A stretch of 11,655 bases of DNA from Methanoculleus sp. UBA77 (GTDB lineage Archaea > Halobacteriota > Methanomicrobia > Methanomicrobiales > Methanoculleaceae), in the NCBI GenBank assembly GCA_002499455.1, contig DALN01000043.1:1-11655 (forward strand). The letters are read 5' to 3'. Shown one piece after another: positions 4,695-11,655 of this stretch. Positions within the stretch are counted from its first letter, which is position 1. Every line of letters begins with the position of its first letter. Below the pieces are notes generated by a model. That model was not told the origin of the DNA. It saw only the letters and a program-made list of their open reading frames with translations, and did not search any database. The position numbers were made by a program, and so were the translations under genes.

Positions 4695-7600
4695 ATGAGC
4701 ATAGAGGCTCCACGAGAACCACCGGAAGGTCCCTCCACTTTATCTGCGGCTCAAATCCGTGATATGGTGGCCGGGCAGCCGGGATCTCTGGAGAGGCGCG
4801 ACCCGGGAGCCGGCAGGGGCCACGAATGGCTGCCGTGCGCAGCCCTTGCGGTCGCGGTCCTCGTTCTCCTCCTGCTCGGCACGGGTGCGGCGGGCGTCCG
4901 GGTGGTCCCGGAGTCCTTCTGCCCGATCGTGGGTCTCGCCGGGATCTTCGGGCCGGACAGGACCTCGTTCTTCAGGCGCTGGATCGTGAAGTATACCGGC
5001 AAGGGCGAGGAGGCCGAGGGCCAACATGAGCGTGATCCGGGGCTCATGCCTCCCGCTGCCGGCGACCTGCCTGAGTCTCATGATGATGAATCCGGGGAAC
5101 CGGGGAGTATCCCTGAGGTGCTCCAGTTGTGCGACGATCCTGCCTTCTCGGCCGGCGCCGCCGATCCCGAAGAGGACCCGGCGGTCATCCTGCAGGTCGA
5201 TGACCCTGCCCTCCCGGATGCGGCGGAGGCATCTCCGGCTCTCTCCTCAGATGCTCTTCAGACCGGTCCCGGCGACATCCCGGCCGACGCCGCTGACGAT
5301 CCTCCGGACGATCAGCCGGTCCCGCAGCCCGGCTCTCTCTCCGACGAGGAACTCATGCGGCTGCTCGGCCTTGACGACGGCGGTGACGAACCGTCTGCCT
5401 GGGGCGTCGAGTTCGATACCTTCCCCTCGGACGACGAACCGGATGATATCGTCCCCGAACCGGACCTCGATCGCCCTCTGGAGGAACTCATCGGCGACCT
5501 CGGGAGTCCCGATGCCGACGTTCGCAGGTGCGCCGCCGGGGCCGATGCCGTCGCTCCGCTGATCCGGGCGCTCGCCCGTGCCGATGACGGGAGCCGGTGG
5601 TGCATCGCCGAGGCCCTTGCCCTGATCGGGGAGGACGCCATCCCGGCGCTGATCGCAGCGCTCGGGAACGATGCGGTGCAGGCCGGGGCGGCCGCCACCC
5701 TCGTGCGTATGGGCAAGCCCGCTGTCCCGCCCCTCATCGCGGCGCTCGCCAGCGGTGACGAGGAGGTGCGGTTCGGGGCTCTTTACGCCCTCCGGGAGAT
5801 CGGCGATGTCGCGGTCCCCTTCCTCGTCGGGGCTCTCGAGGCACCGGATGGGGAGACCCGCCGGTCTGCGGCGACAGTCCTCAACGAGATCGGGTGGAAG
5901 CCTTCCGACGACGATGAAGCGATACGGTACTTCATTGCCGACGAGGCGTGGCTCGACGTCGCGGAGTACGGCGGGCGGGCGGTCGATCCCCTCATCCGGA
6001 TCCTCAGGTCCCCCGACCGGGAATCCTGGTGGAACGCCGCCCGGACTCTCGGCGAGATCGGCGGACCCGCGGTCGATCCCCTGATCGGGCTGCTGCACGA
6101 GGCGGACGATGAAGAACTCCGGCCGCTCATCGGGATGGCGCTTGCGGAGACCGGTTCCCCTGCCGTCAGCCCGCTCATCGGGCTGCTCGCCGAACCGGCT
6201 CTTCGCGAGACGGCGGCCGCGGCCCTCCTCAAGATCGGCGAGGCCGCCGCGGAGGCATGCGTCCAGGCACTGGACGGCGCGGATACCGATCTCGGGGAGA
6301 CGCTCCGCGGGATCCTTTCTGCGCTCGGCGAGGCGGCGATCCCGCCCCTGATCCAGGCTCTGACCTCCGGCCGGTCCGGCCTCCGTGCCGGGGTCGCCGA
6401 TATCCTCGATACGATGGGCTGGGAGCCCTGGAACGAGAACGAGCGGGCGTGGTACCTGATCGCCCGCGAAGAGTGGATGGAACTTGCCCTGATGGGCGGA
6501 CCGGCTGTCGATCCGCTGATCCGGGCGCTCAGGGGCGATGACGACCGTATCCGGGGCGAGGCTGCGGCGACGCTCGGCGAGATCGGGAACCCTGCAGCTG
6601 TCGGGCCGCTCGTGGACGCCCTCGCCGCCGGTCTCCCGGCGGCGGCGGATGCGCTCGTCGCCATCGGGAGACCTTCCGTACTCCCGGTCCTTGCGCTGCT
6701 CGAGCGCGAGACGGGTGCCGCCCGGGAGACCGCCGTCGAGGTGCTCGGGCGGCTCGGGGCGCCCGAGGCGGTTCCGGCCATCGTTGCTCTCGTCAGGAGC
6801 GGCGGCGACCGCCTTCACCGGAGAGCCGTCGACGCCCTGGTCGGGATCGGCGAGCCTGCCGTCGACGCCCTCATCCCCCTCCTCGGCGAGGACGGCGACG
6901 GCCACGCCGGGGCGGCGGCGGCGCTCACCGGGATCGGTGAGGCTTCGGTGCCGCCGCTTGTCGGGGCGCTCGATGACGGGAGTGCCCGGACCCGCATGGG
7001 GGCCGCCCTGGTCCTCAAGCGGCTCGGCTGGGCTCCGGCGGGGGTCGAGGAGCAGGCGGCGTACCTGATCGCGCTCCAGCGGTGGCCGGACGCCGCGGGC
7101 CTCGGCGCCCCCGCGGTCGCCCCGCTCGCTGCCCGGCTTGCTGACCTGGATCCCGCGGTGCAGGCCGGCGCTGCAGCTGCGCTTCTCCGCATCGGGGCTC
7201 CTGCGGCTCCTCCCCTGGTCGGCCTCCTCGCCGACGCGGCCCGCGGGCGGGCTGCAGGCGACACCCTGGCGATGATCGGGGAGGCTGCCGTCGAGCCCCT
7301 GATCGGCGTTCTGGGTGATGACGAACCGGGCCGGGCTGCCGCCGGGGTGCTGGTCCGGATCGGCCGGCCCGCCGCCGGTGCGCTTATTCCGGTACTCGGA
7401 GATCCCGGTAAGGGGGAGGCCGCGGCGGAGATCCTCGGCGCGATGGGCGAGACGTCGCTTGACCCCCTCATCGAAGCGCTGGGGAACGATGACGCTCTCA
7501 TCCGGCAACGGGCCGGGGACCTCCTCCTCGCGTTCGATGAAGCGGCCGTCGGCCCGCTCATCGGGGCGCTGGGGAACGATGACGCTGCCGTCCGCCAGGG

Positions 7601-8897
7601 CGTGATCGACACGCTCGCCCGGGCCGGCGCACCGGCCGTCCCCGCTCTTACGGAGGCTCTCGAGGACGGGCGGTATCATACGCGTCTGGGGGCCGCAGAG
7701 GTCCTCGGCCGGATCGGGTGGGTGCCGGCGACCGAAGGCGAGACGATCCGCTACCTCATCGCAAAGGAGCAGTGGGCCTCGGTCGCGGAGGTCGGGCCCG
7801 GCGCCGTCGAGCCGCTGATGCGGATGCTCAACGACCCCGACAGCGCCGTCCAGATGGGCGCAGCCCGGGCGCTCGGCATGATCGGGGCGCCTGCGGTCAC
7901 GCGGCTGATCCGCGAGCTCGAGGTCGAGCAGGACGGCAGGCAGCGGAAGGCTATCGAGGCGCTCAAACTGATCGGGGAGCCGGCGGTCACGCCGCTCATC
8001 GACGCCCTCCAGGACCGTGAATGGCACGTCCGCCTGGGTGCGGCCCGGGCCCTTGTCGGCATCGGGGATGCCGCCGTCGAGCGGCTGGTCCTGGCTCTCC
8101 GGAACGGCCCCCCGGTGATCCGGATGGGTGCGGCCGCGACGCTCGGCAAGATCGGGAGCCCGGCGGCCATCGCACCGCTCACGGACGCGCTCCTGCACGA
8201 CGATCCTCGGGTGGGACGTGTCGCGGTGCGGGCGCTCGGCATGATGGGCGAGGCGGCGGTCACCCCGCTCCTGCGCGTCCTGCGGGAGGGGAACGACGAC
8301 GCCCGGAGGGGTGCGGTGGCGGCCCTCGTGCTGATCGGCGCTCCTGCGGCAGGGCTGCTCCCCGGCGCGCTTGCCGACGAGGACTTCCGCGTCCGCGCCG
8401 GGGCCGCGGACGCCCTCGACCGCCTCGGCTGGTCGCCGGCGCCGGGGGAGGAGACGGTCCGCTACCTGATCGCGAAGGAGCGGTGGAGCGACCTCGCCCG
8501 GATGGGCTCCCAGGTGGTCGGGCCGCTCGTCGCGGTGCTCAACGATCGCGACGACAGCATCCGGCGGCGGGCGGTCCGGGTGCTCGGCGAGGTACGCGAT
8601 CCCCGTGCGGTCCCGGCCCTCATGGCCCTCCTCCACGACGACTACTACAGCATCCGGAGAGAGGCCGCGGCGGCGCTTGCCGCCGCCGGAACCCCGGCCG
8701 TGGCACCGGTCGTCTCCGCGCTCGACGACCCCGACGGCGACGTCAGGAAGCGTGCGGCGGACGTGCTTGCCTGCATCGGGGACGCACGGGCGATCGCGCC
8801 CCTTCTCCGTGCTGCAAACGACGAGGACTGGTATGTCCGGAAAGCCGCAGAGGATGCCCTGCAGGGGATCCGGGGGCGTATCGAGGGGAACCGGTGA
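4695..8897 (+). CDS. Giant membrane-anchored HEAT-repeat (PBS lyase-type) protein
   Basis: This 1400-residue protein has three parts. Residues 1-45 are polar, and 46-68 form one strong membrane helix followed by a weaker hydrophobic patch (75-86). Residues 105-260 are an acidic, Pro-rich, probably disordered linker with 46 Asp/Glu, 3 Arg and no Lys. From about 260 to 1395 there is a solenoid of about 34 HEAT units of around 30 residues, each with the AVxPLIxAL / xxVRxxAAxALGxIG pattern of PBS-lyase HEAT (HEAT_2) repeats. Five GWxP modules break the array (see the separate entry). Such solenoids are protein-binding scaffolds; no catalytic motif is seen, so a phycobilin lyase activity should not be read into the name. 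Whether the solenoid faces the cytoplasm or the outside is unclear, because positive charges flank the helix on both sides. Start: ATG 4695, with a TATA box at leaderless distance. It converges with the PAS gene, 11 bp between stops. Confidence 0.88.
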   Translation: MSIEAPREPPEGPSTLSAAQIRDMVAGQPGSLERRDPGAGRGHEWLPCAALAVAVLVLLLLGTGAAGVRVVPESFCPIVGLAGIFGPDRTSFFRRWIVKYTGKGEEAEGQHERDPGLMPPAAGDLPESHDDESGEPGSIPEVLQLCDDPAFSAGAADPEEDPAVILQVDDPALPDAAEASPALSSDALQTGPGDIPADAADDPPDDQPVPQPGSLSDEELMRLLGLDDGGDEPSAWGVEFDTFPSDDEPDDIVPEPDLDRPLEELIGDLGSPDADVRRCAAGADAVAPLIRALARADDGSRWCIAEALALIGEDAIPALIAALGNDAVQAGAAATLVRMGKPAVPPLIAALASGDEEVRFGALYALREIGDVAVPFLVGALEAPDGETRRSAATVLNEIGWKPSDDDEAIRYFIADEAWLDVAEYGGRAVDPLIRILRSPDRESWWNAARTLGEIGGPAVDPLIGLLHEADDEELRPLIGMALAETGSPAVSPLIGLLAEPALRETAAAALLKIGEAAAEACVQALDGADTDLGETLRGILSALGEAAIPPLIQALTSGRSGLRAGVADILDTMGWEPWNENERAWYLIAREEWMELALMGGPAVDPLIRALRGDDDRIRGEAAATLGEIGNPAAVGPLVDALAAGLPAAADALVAIGRPSVLPVLALLERETGAARETAVEVLGRLGAPEAVPAIVALVRSGGDRLHRRAVDALVGIGEPAVDALIPLLGEDGDGHAGAAAALTGIGEASVPPLVGALDDGSARTRMGAALVLKRLGWAPAGVEEQAAYLIALQRWPDAAGLGAPAVAPLAARLADLDPAVQAGAAAALLRIGAPAAPPLVGLLADAARGRAAGDTLAMIGEAAVEPLIGVLGDDEPGRAAAGVLVRIGRPAAGALIPVLGDPGKGEAAAEILGAMGETSLDPLIEALGNDDALIRQRAGDLLLAFDEAAVGPLIGALGNDDAAVRQGVIDTLARAGAPAVPALTEALEDGRYHTRLGAAEVLGRIGWVPATEGETIRYLIAKEQWASVAEVGPGAVEPLMRMLNDPDSAVQMGAARALGMIGAPAVTRLIRELEVEQDGRQRKAIEALKLIGEPAVTPLIDALQDREWHVRLGAARALVGIGDAAVERLVLALRNGPPVIRMGAAATLGKIGSPAAIAPLTDALLHDDPRVGRVAVRALGMMGEAAVTPLLRVLREGNDDARRGAVAALVLIGAPAAGLLPGALADEDFRVRAGAADALDRLGWSPAPGEETVRYLIAKERWSDLARMGSQVVGPLVAVLNDRDDSIRRRAVRVLGEVRDPRAVPALMALLHDDYYSIRREAAAALAAAGTPAVAPVVSALDDPDGDVRKRAADVLACIGDARAIAPLLRAANDEDWYVRKAAEDALQGIRGRIEGNR
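5892..8486 (+). repeat. Five GWxP modules punctuating the HEAT solenoid
   Basis: The pattern GWxPxxxxExxxYLIAxxxW occurs five times in the HEAT protein with no gaps: residues 400-419 (5892-5951), 575-594 (6417-6476), 778-797 (7026-7085), 1008-1027 (7716-7775) and 1245-1264 (8427-8486). The first copy has YFIA. Each replaces the turn after a unit ending xxIG or xxLG and is followed by a new AVxPLI helix. Distances between copies are 175, 203, 230 and 237 residues, corresponding to 5, 6, 7 and 7 HEAT units. I associate similar W-containing inserts with other HEAT proteins of methanogens. They look like a defined capping or ligand-binding element rather than decayed repeats. Confidence 0.8.
7476..7586 (+). 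repeat. Near-identical tandem HEAT units at the DNA level, 90-bp period
   Basis: A 21-bp stretch beginning GCGCTGGGGAACGATGAC is identical at 7476-7496 and 7566-7586, exactly 90 bp (30 codons) apart, and flanking codons are also similar. The protein shows EALGNDDALIRQ (927-938) and GALGNDDAAVRQ (957-968). Most other units in the array share the pattern but not the codons, so this pair probably arose by recent duplication or gene conversion. Confidence 0.6.
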
Positions 8898-8908
8898 TGC
8901 CAGCCGGT

Positions 8909-11395
8909 CTACACCAGTTCGTGCCGCCGGAGGAACTCCCGGATCTTTCTTGACTCGATCCAGCCACGGTCGAGTTGCCGGATGTAGCCGTTGATCCGCT
9001 CGACCTCGTTCTGGATCGTCCCGGTCGTTCTTTCGTCCTCAAGCAGGCAGGCCATGCCGAGGATCACCTGCAGGGGCTGGCGGATGTGGTCGGCAAGGAT
9101 CGCAAACTGCTCGATATTCTGCTCGATCTGCTCGAACGCCTCTTTCCGTGCCTGTTCAAGTTCGCGCTGGCGGGTGATGTCGCGGGAGATGACCGCCACC
9201 CGCCAGGCGTCTTCCCCGCCACCCGCGATCGGGAAGAGGATCCCCTCAAGGACCACTCCTGCCAGCTCATCGACGTGCCGGAGGGGTTTACCCGTCCTGA
9301 GTGCCCGTTCAACCGCCTCCCGCCGTACCGGCGCGAGTTCCGGCGGGAAGAGATCGTAGATGCGCTTCCCGAGCAGGTCCCCGACGTCGTTGCCGAGCCG
9401 TGCCGCCATCACCTCGTTTAAGGCGAGGATTGTCCCGTCACGGTCGAGGAGCACTGCCGCATCCGGGATAGCGTCCAGGAGCGCCCGGAACTGCTCCTCT
9501 GCCCGCCGCCGCTCGGTGATGTCGTGGACGATGGAGTGCAGGAGCACCCGCCCGTGGATGACCACCCGGCCGCTGAAGACGTCCACGTCGCGGACCCGGC
9601 CGTTCGCCAGCCGGTGCTGGAATACGAAATGCCGTTCGCCGCCGGTTTCCGCCTTCCGGAGTTCCTGAAGTGTCTCTTCTGTATCGCGGGTATTGATCTC
9701 GGTGATCCGCATCGAGGTGAGGACCTCGTGCGGGTAGCCGTAGTAGGCGCTCGCCGCCGGGTTCGCGTCGACGATGGCGCCGGTCTCCGGATCGATGATC
9801 AGCATGACCGCGTGGCTTGTGCAGAACAGGCTCCTGAACCGCTCCTCGCTCTCGGCGAGATCCTCTTCTGCCTGCTTGCGGGCGGTGATGTCCTCCACCA
9901 TCCCGAGCGTGTACCGGACGGTGCCGTCGGCGTCGCGAAGAGCCGTCACGGTCACCCGCGCCCAGACGACCTTCCCGGATCGGGTGACGTAGCGTTTCTG
10001 CAGCCGGTAACGCTCACGCTCTCCCGCCACCAGCTCCGCAAGGCACCTCCGGCTCTCCTCCATGTCGTCCGGATAGGTCAGCCCGGCGACCGTCATCTCC
10101 TGGAGTTCGTCGGCACTGTAGCCGAGGATCTGCTGGAGTGCCGGGTTGGCTTTTACGACCCTGCCCTGCGTATCAGTCAGGAGGATGCCGATCCCGGCCT
10201 CCTCGAAGATGTTGCGGAACCGCTCCTCGCTCTCGGCGAGGGCGGTCTCGGCCCGGACACGGTCGGTGATATCGGTGATGTAGCCCTCGAGCGCCGCGAC
10301 GTCGCCCCCTGCGCCGGGAACACCCCTTCCCTGCTCCCAGACCCACTTCTCCTCGCCCGACGCCGTGATGAGCCGGTAGGTCATCTGGAAGGCCTTCTCC
10401 CCGGCGAGCCCGGCGTTGACCTCCTCCCAGACCCGCTCCCGGTCGCCGGGGTGGATCAGGTCGCCGTAGGAGACCCGCCGGTTCTCGATGAGGTCGTCGG
10501 GGGCATAGCCGGTGACCCGTCTCGCCCCCTCGCTCACGAACTCCATCGTCCACCTGCGGTCTGCCTTGCACCGGTAGGCCATGCCCGGGAGGTTGCTCAT
10601 CAGGGTGGCGAGCTGGCGCTCGCTCCTGACAAGCGCCTCACTCGCCCGGTGTCGGCCCGTGACATCGAGCATGGCCCCCATGAGCCCGGTCGCCTCACCT
10701 CCGGGGCCGCGGAGCGAGACCAGGATAACGTCGATGGTGTAGGTGGCCCCGCCGATGGTGAGGGGCAGCTCTTCCCGTACCGTCTCCCCGGCCTCGAGAG
10801 CCCGGCGTTTGAGTTCGGTCAGCCGTGCGGTCTCTTCGGGACGAAAGAGGTCCGCGTCCGTGCCCCCCGGAGCGAGGGCCGAGAGAGGTCCGGCGTCACC
10901 GGGAATGAAGACCCCCGTGTAGCGGAGGTCGGGGTCCTGGCCGAAGAAGACCGGGGGGAGGTCGCCGGGTGGACCTGGAGCCGCCCCGCCGGCCTCCTCG
11001 CCGGTGTCGTGGAAGACCAGGAGCCGGAGCGCGGGCGTGACCGTATCGACTACGACGGGCGTGACGGCTACTCTCCGGACGCCTGCCCCGGTAACCCGGA
11101 CGCTCACCGTCGCCGGCGGCGGAGACGGCGTATCCCTGAGGAGAGCGATTATCCGCTCGCCGGAGCCGCTCTCGGAGAGAAGGGGGGTAAGATACTTCCG
11201 GACTGCCTCGGAAACATCCATCCCGGCAAGGTCCTCCTGCGCCGCCGAGAGCAGCCTCTGCAGCGGCGCGTTGATCTGGAGAATCTTCCCGCCGGTATCG
11301 GCGATGAGGATCCCGTCGCCCCGGGCCGGGGGCGCTGGCGTACGTCTGCCGGAGCGTGTCATCAGTATCATGGAGGATACGGTTGCGCGGCTCAC
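8909..11395 (-). CDS. Six-PAS sensor protein with histidine-kinase-like DHp tail, no ATPase domain
   Basis: This 828-residue soluble protein is a chain of PAS domains: about 25-130, 148-247 (degenerate), 261-378 (PAS_3-like, with FVSEGARRVTGYAPDDL), 390-508, 517-630 and 640-742. PAC-type ends such as EDITARKQAEEDLAESEERF join them. Residues 751-825 form a coiled region with FAILADHIRQPLQVILG, where H770 sits as in the HisKA dimerisation helix. The protein then stops at ELV 828, with no N, G1 or G2 box of an ATPase domain. It may therefore sense ligands or redox state and act through a partner kinase, or bind a response regulator. This tail type is, from memory, common in Methanomicrobiales. 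No membrane helix is present. GTG 11393-11395 is the longest start; ATG 11371 or 11362 would also keep every domain. No Shine-Dalgarno sequence is visible. Ligands are unknown. Confidence 0.85.
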   Translation of the reverse strand: MSRATVSSMILMTRSGRRTPAPPARGDGILIADTGGKILQINAPLQRLLSAAQEDLAGMDVSEAVRKYLTPLLSESGSGERIIALLRDTPSPPPATVSVRVTGAGVRRVAVTPVVVDTVTPALRLLVFHDTGEEAGGAAPGPPGDLPPVFFGQDPDLRYTGVFIPGDAGPLSALAPGGTDADLFRPEETARLTELKRRALEAGETVREELPLTIGGATYTIDVILVSLRGPGGEATGLMGAMLDVTGRHRASEALVRSERQLATLMSNLPGMAYRCKADRRWTMEFVSEGARRVTGYAPDDLIENRRVSYGDLIHPGDRERVWEEVNAGLAGEKAFQMTYRLITASGEEKWVWEQGRGVPGAGGDVAALEGYITDITDRVRAETALAESEERFRNIFEEAGIGILLTDTQGRVVKANPALQQILGYSADELQEMTVAGLTYPDDMEESRRCLAELVAGERERYRLQKRYVTRSGKVVWARVTVTALRDADGTVRYTLGMVEDITARKQAEEDLAESEERFRSLFCTSHAVMLIIDPETGAIVDANPAASAYYGYPHEVLTSMRITEINTRDTEETLQELRKAETGGERHFVFQHRLANGRVRDVDVFSGRVVIHGRVLLHSIVHDITERRRAEEQFRALLDAIPDAAVLLDRDGTILALNEVMAARLGNDVGDLLGKRIYDLFPPELAPVRREAVERALRTGKPLRHVDELAGVVLEGILFPIAGGGEDAWRVAVISRDITRQRELEQARKEAFEQIEQNIEQFAILADHIRQPLQVILGMACLLEDERTTGTIQNEVERINGYIRQLDRGWIESRKIREFLRRHELV

Positions 11396-11431
11396 CGGGG
11401 TCCCTGCGAAAACGTTAATTGTCGCACGCTT

Positions 11432-11459
11432 CCGGCACCGTCCCTGTGACGGGTGCCGG
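11432..11459. terminator. Hairpin between the PAS gene and the cysteine-rich gene
   Basis: CCGGCACC (11432-11439) pairs with GGTGCCGG (11452-11459), extended by GTC (11440-11442) with GAC (11448-11450) after one bulged base, around a 5-nt loop. It lies 30 bp past the stop of the leftward cysteine-rich gene, so it could end that transcript. No strong T-tract follows directly. It also lies just upstream of the PAS gene start and could instead affect that promoter. Confidence 0.4.
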
Positions 11460-11488
11460 CGTATCCCGGCCTCCGGCGTCCACTCCGT

Positions 11489-11655
11489 TCATTGCAGTTT
11501 ACAGGACTCCTCGTAGGACTTTTTGCAGTCCGGACAGAGCGTCCGGGCCTTCCTCAGGTCGGGGAACGTCTCTTCGGTAACCTCGTCGCAGGCCGCTCCA
11601 CAGATCTCGCACCAGTACTCCTTCTTCTCCGCTTTCTCTTCGCCTTTCGATCTAC
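11489..11655 (-). CDS. Small cysteine-rich, probably zinc-binding protein, C-terminal end
   Basis: On the - strand an open frame enters from the right edge and ends at TGA 11489-11491, showing 54 residues. A charged Lys/Glu stretch (SKGEEKAEKKEY) is followed by WCEICGAAC (C15, C18, C22), then TLCPDCKKSYEESC (C40, C43, C51) and a final KLQ. Two CxxC pairs about 22 residues apart are typical of a zinc ribbon or zinc-hook fold. I do not recognise a specific family. Such small proteins in methanogens can be transcription-associated, redox-related or of no known function. It lies upstream of the PAS gene on the same strand, with a 93-bp gap containing a hairpin, so the two are probably separate transcripts. 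Its start is outside the window. Confidence 0.7.
   Translation of the reverse strand, partial: RSKGEEKAEKKEYWCEICGAACDEVTEETFPDLRKARTLCPDCKKSYEESCKLQ

Noticed and set aside
5247..8636. A 1129-codon open frame on the - strand opposite the HEAT gene
   Set aside because: It mirrors the periodic GC-rich codons of the HEAT array, its translation is low-complexity Arg/Asp/Pro-rich with no domain, and the + strand protein is clearly real.
8890..8908. ACCGG / CCGGT inverted repeat between the convergent stops
   Set aside because: The stem is only 5 bp with a 9-nt loop and no T-tract, too weak to call a terminator.
9524..11449. A 641-codon open frame on the + strand opposite the PAS gene
   Set aside because: The PAS protein on the - strand has full domain structure. 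The + translation has no recognisable motif and is a codon-bias shadow.
1..11655. CRISPR array or cas genes to go with the CARF-like protein
   Set aside because: No regularly spaced identical short repeats with unique spacers and no Cas protein motifs were found. The only short repeats are the coding HEAT units and the intergenic palindromes.

Overview
The window looks like chromosomal DNA of a GC-rich methanogenic archaeon, most likely a Methanomicrobiales member close to Methanoculleus. The genus is inference. The grounds are the C-terminal half of a methanogenesis marker 8 (DUF2099) protein at the left edge, TATA-type rather than -35/-10 promoters, two genes whose TATA box is so near the start codon that their mRNAs should be leaderless, several GTG starts, and a multi-PAS protein ending in the stripped-down histidine-kinase-like tail I associate with this order. 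No rRNA, tRNA, insertion sequence or CRISPR array was seen.

Layout. 2-439 (+) is the end of the methanogenesis marker gene. 440-687 is a convergent spacer with a perfect short hairpin and a long imperfect inverted repeat of the 'cgcgaag' kind. 688-2863 is a leftward three-gene operon: a small CARF-like (cyclic-oligonucleotide sensor fold) protein, a protein with a complete PIN-nuclease acidic tetrad, and a HAD-family hydrolase. The first two overlap by 4 nt (GTGA) and the last two by 37 nt. 2864-3171 is an AT-rich divergent promoter region. 3172-3774 (+) is a DUF6573-like domain fused to an excisionase-type winged HTH. 3888-4613 (+) is a COG1738/YhhQ-type membrane transporter for a queuosine or archaeosine precursor. 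4695-8897 (+) is a 1400-residue membrane-anchored HEAT-repeat solenoid. Converging on it after 11 bp is 8909-11395 (-), a six-PAS sensor with a histidine-kinase-like dimerisation segment but no ATPase domain. The right edge (11489-11655, -) holds the C-terminal end of a small cysteine-rich, probably zinc-binding protein.

How they may work together. The most notable unit is the CARF + PIN pair. A stand-alone sensor domain of the type that binds cyclic oligoadenylate is translationally coupled to a PIN nuclease, with no cas gene or CRISPR array beside it. I read it as a candidate two-protein, nucleotide-activated RNase defence or stress module, possibly with the HAD enzyme as an accessory phosphatase. 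This is inference from motifs and gene order. The neighbouring DUF6573-HTH gene, a type I associate with plasmids and phages, supports calling 0.7-3.8 kb an accessory island. The HEAT and PAS genes look like ordinary but large lineage-specific scaffold and sensor proteins. The HEAT protein has a second-order repeat worth noting: five GWxP modules dividing the solenoid into blocks of 5, 5, 6, 7, 7 and 4 units.
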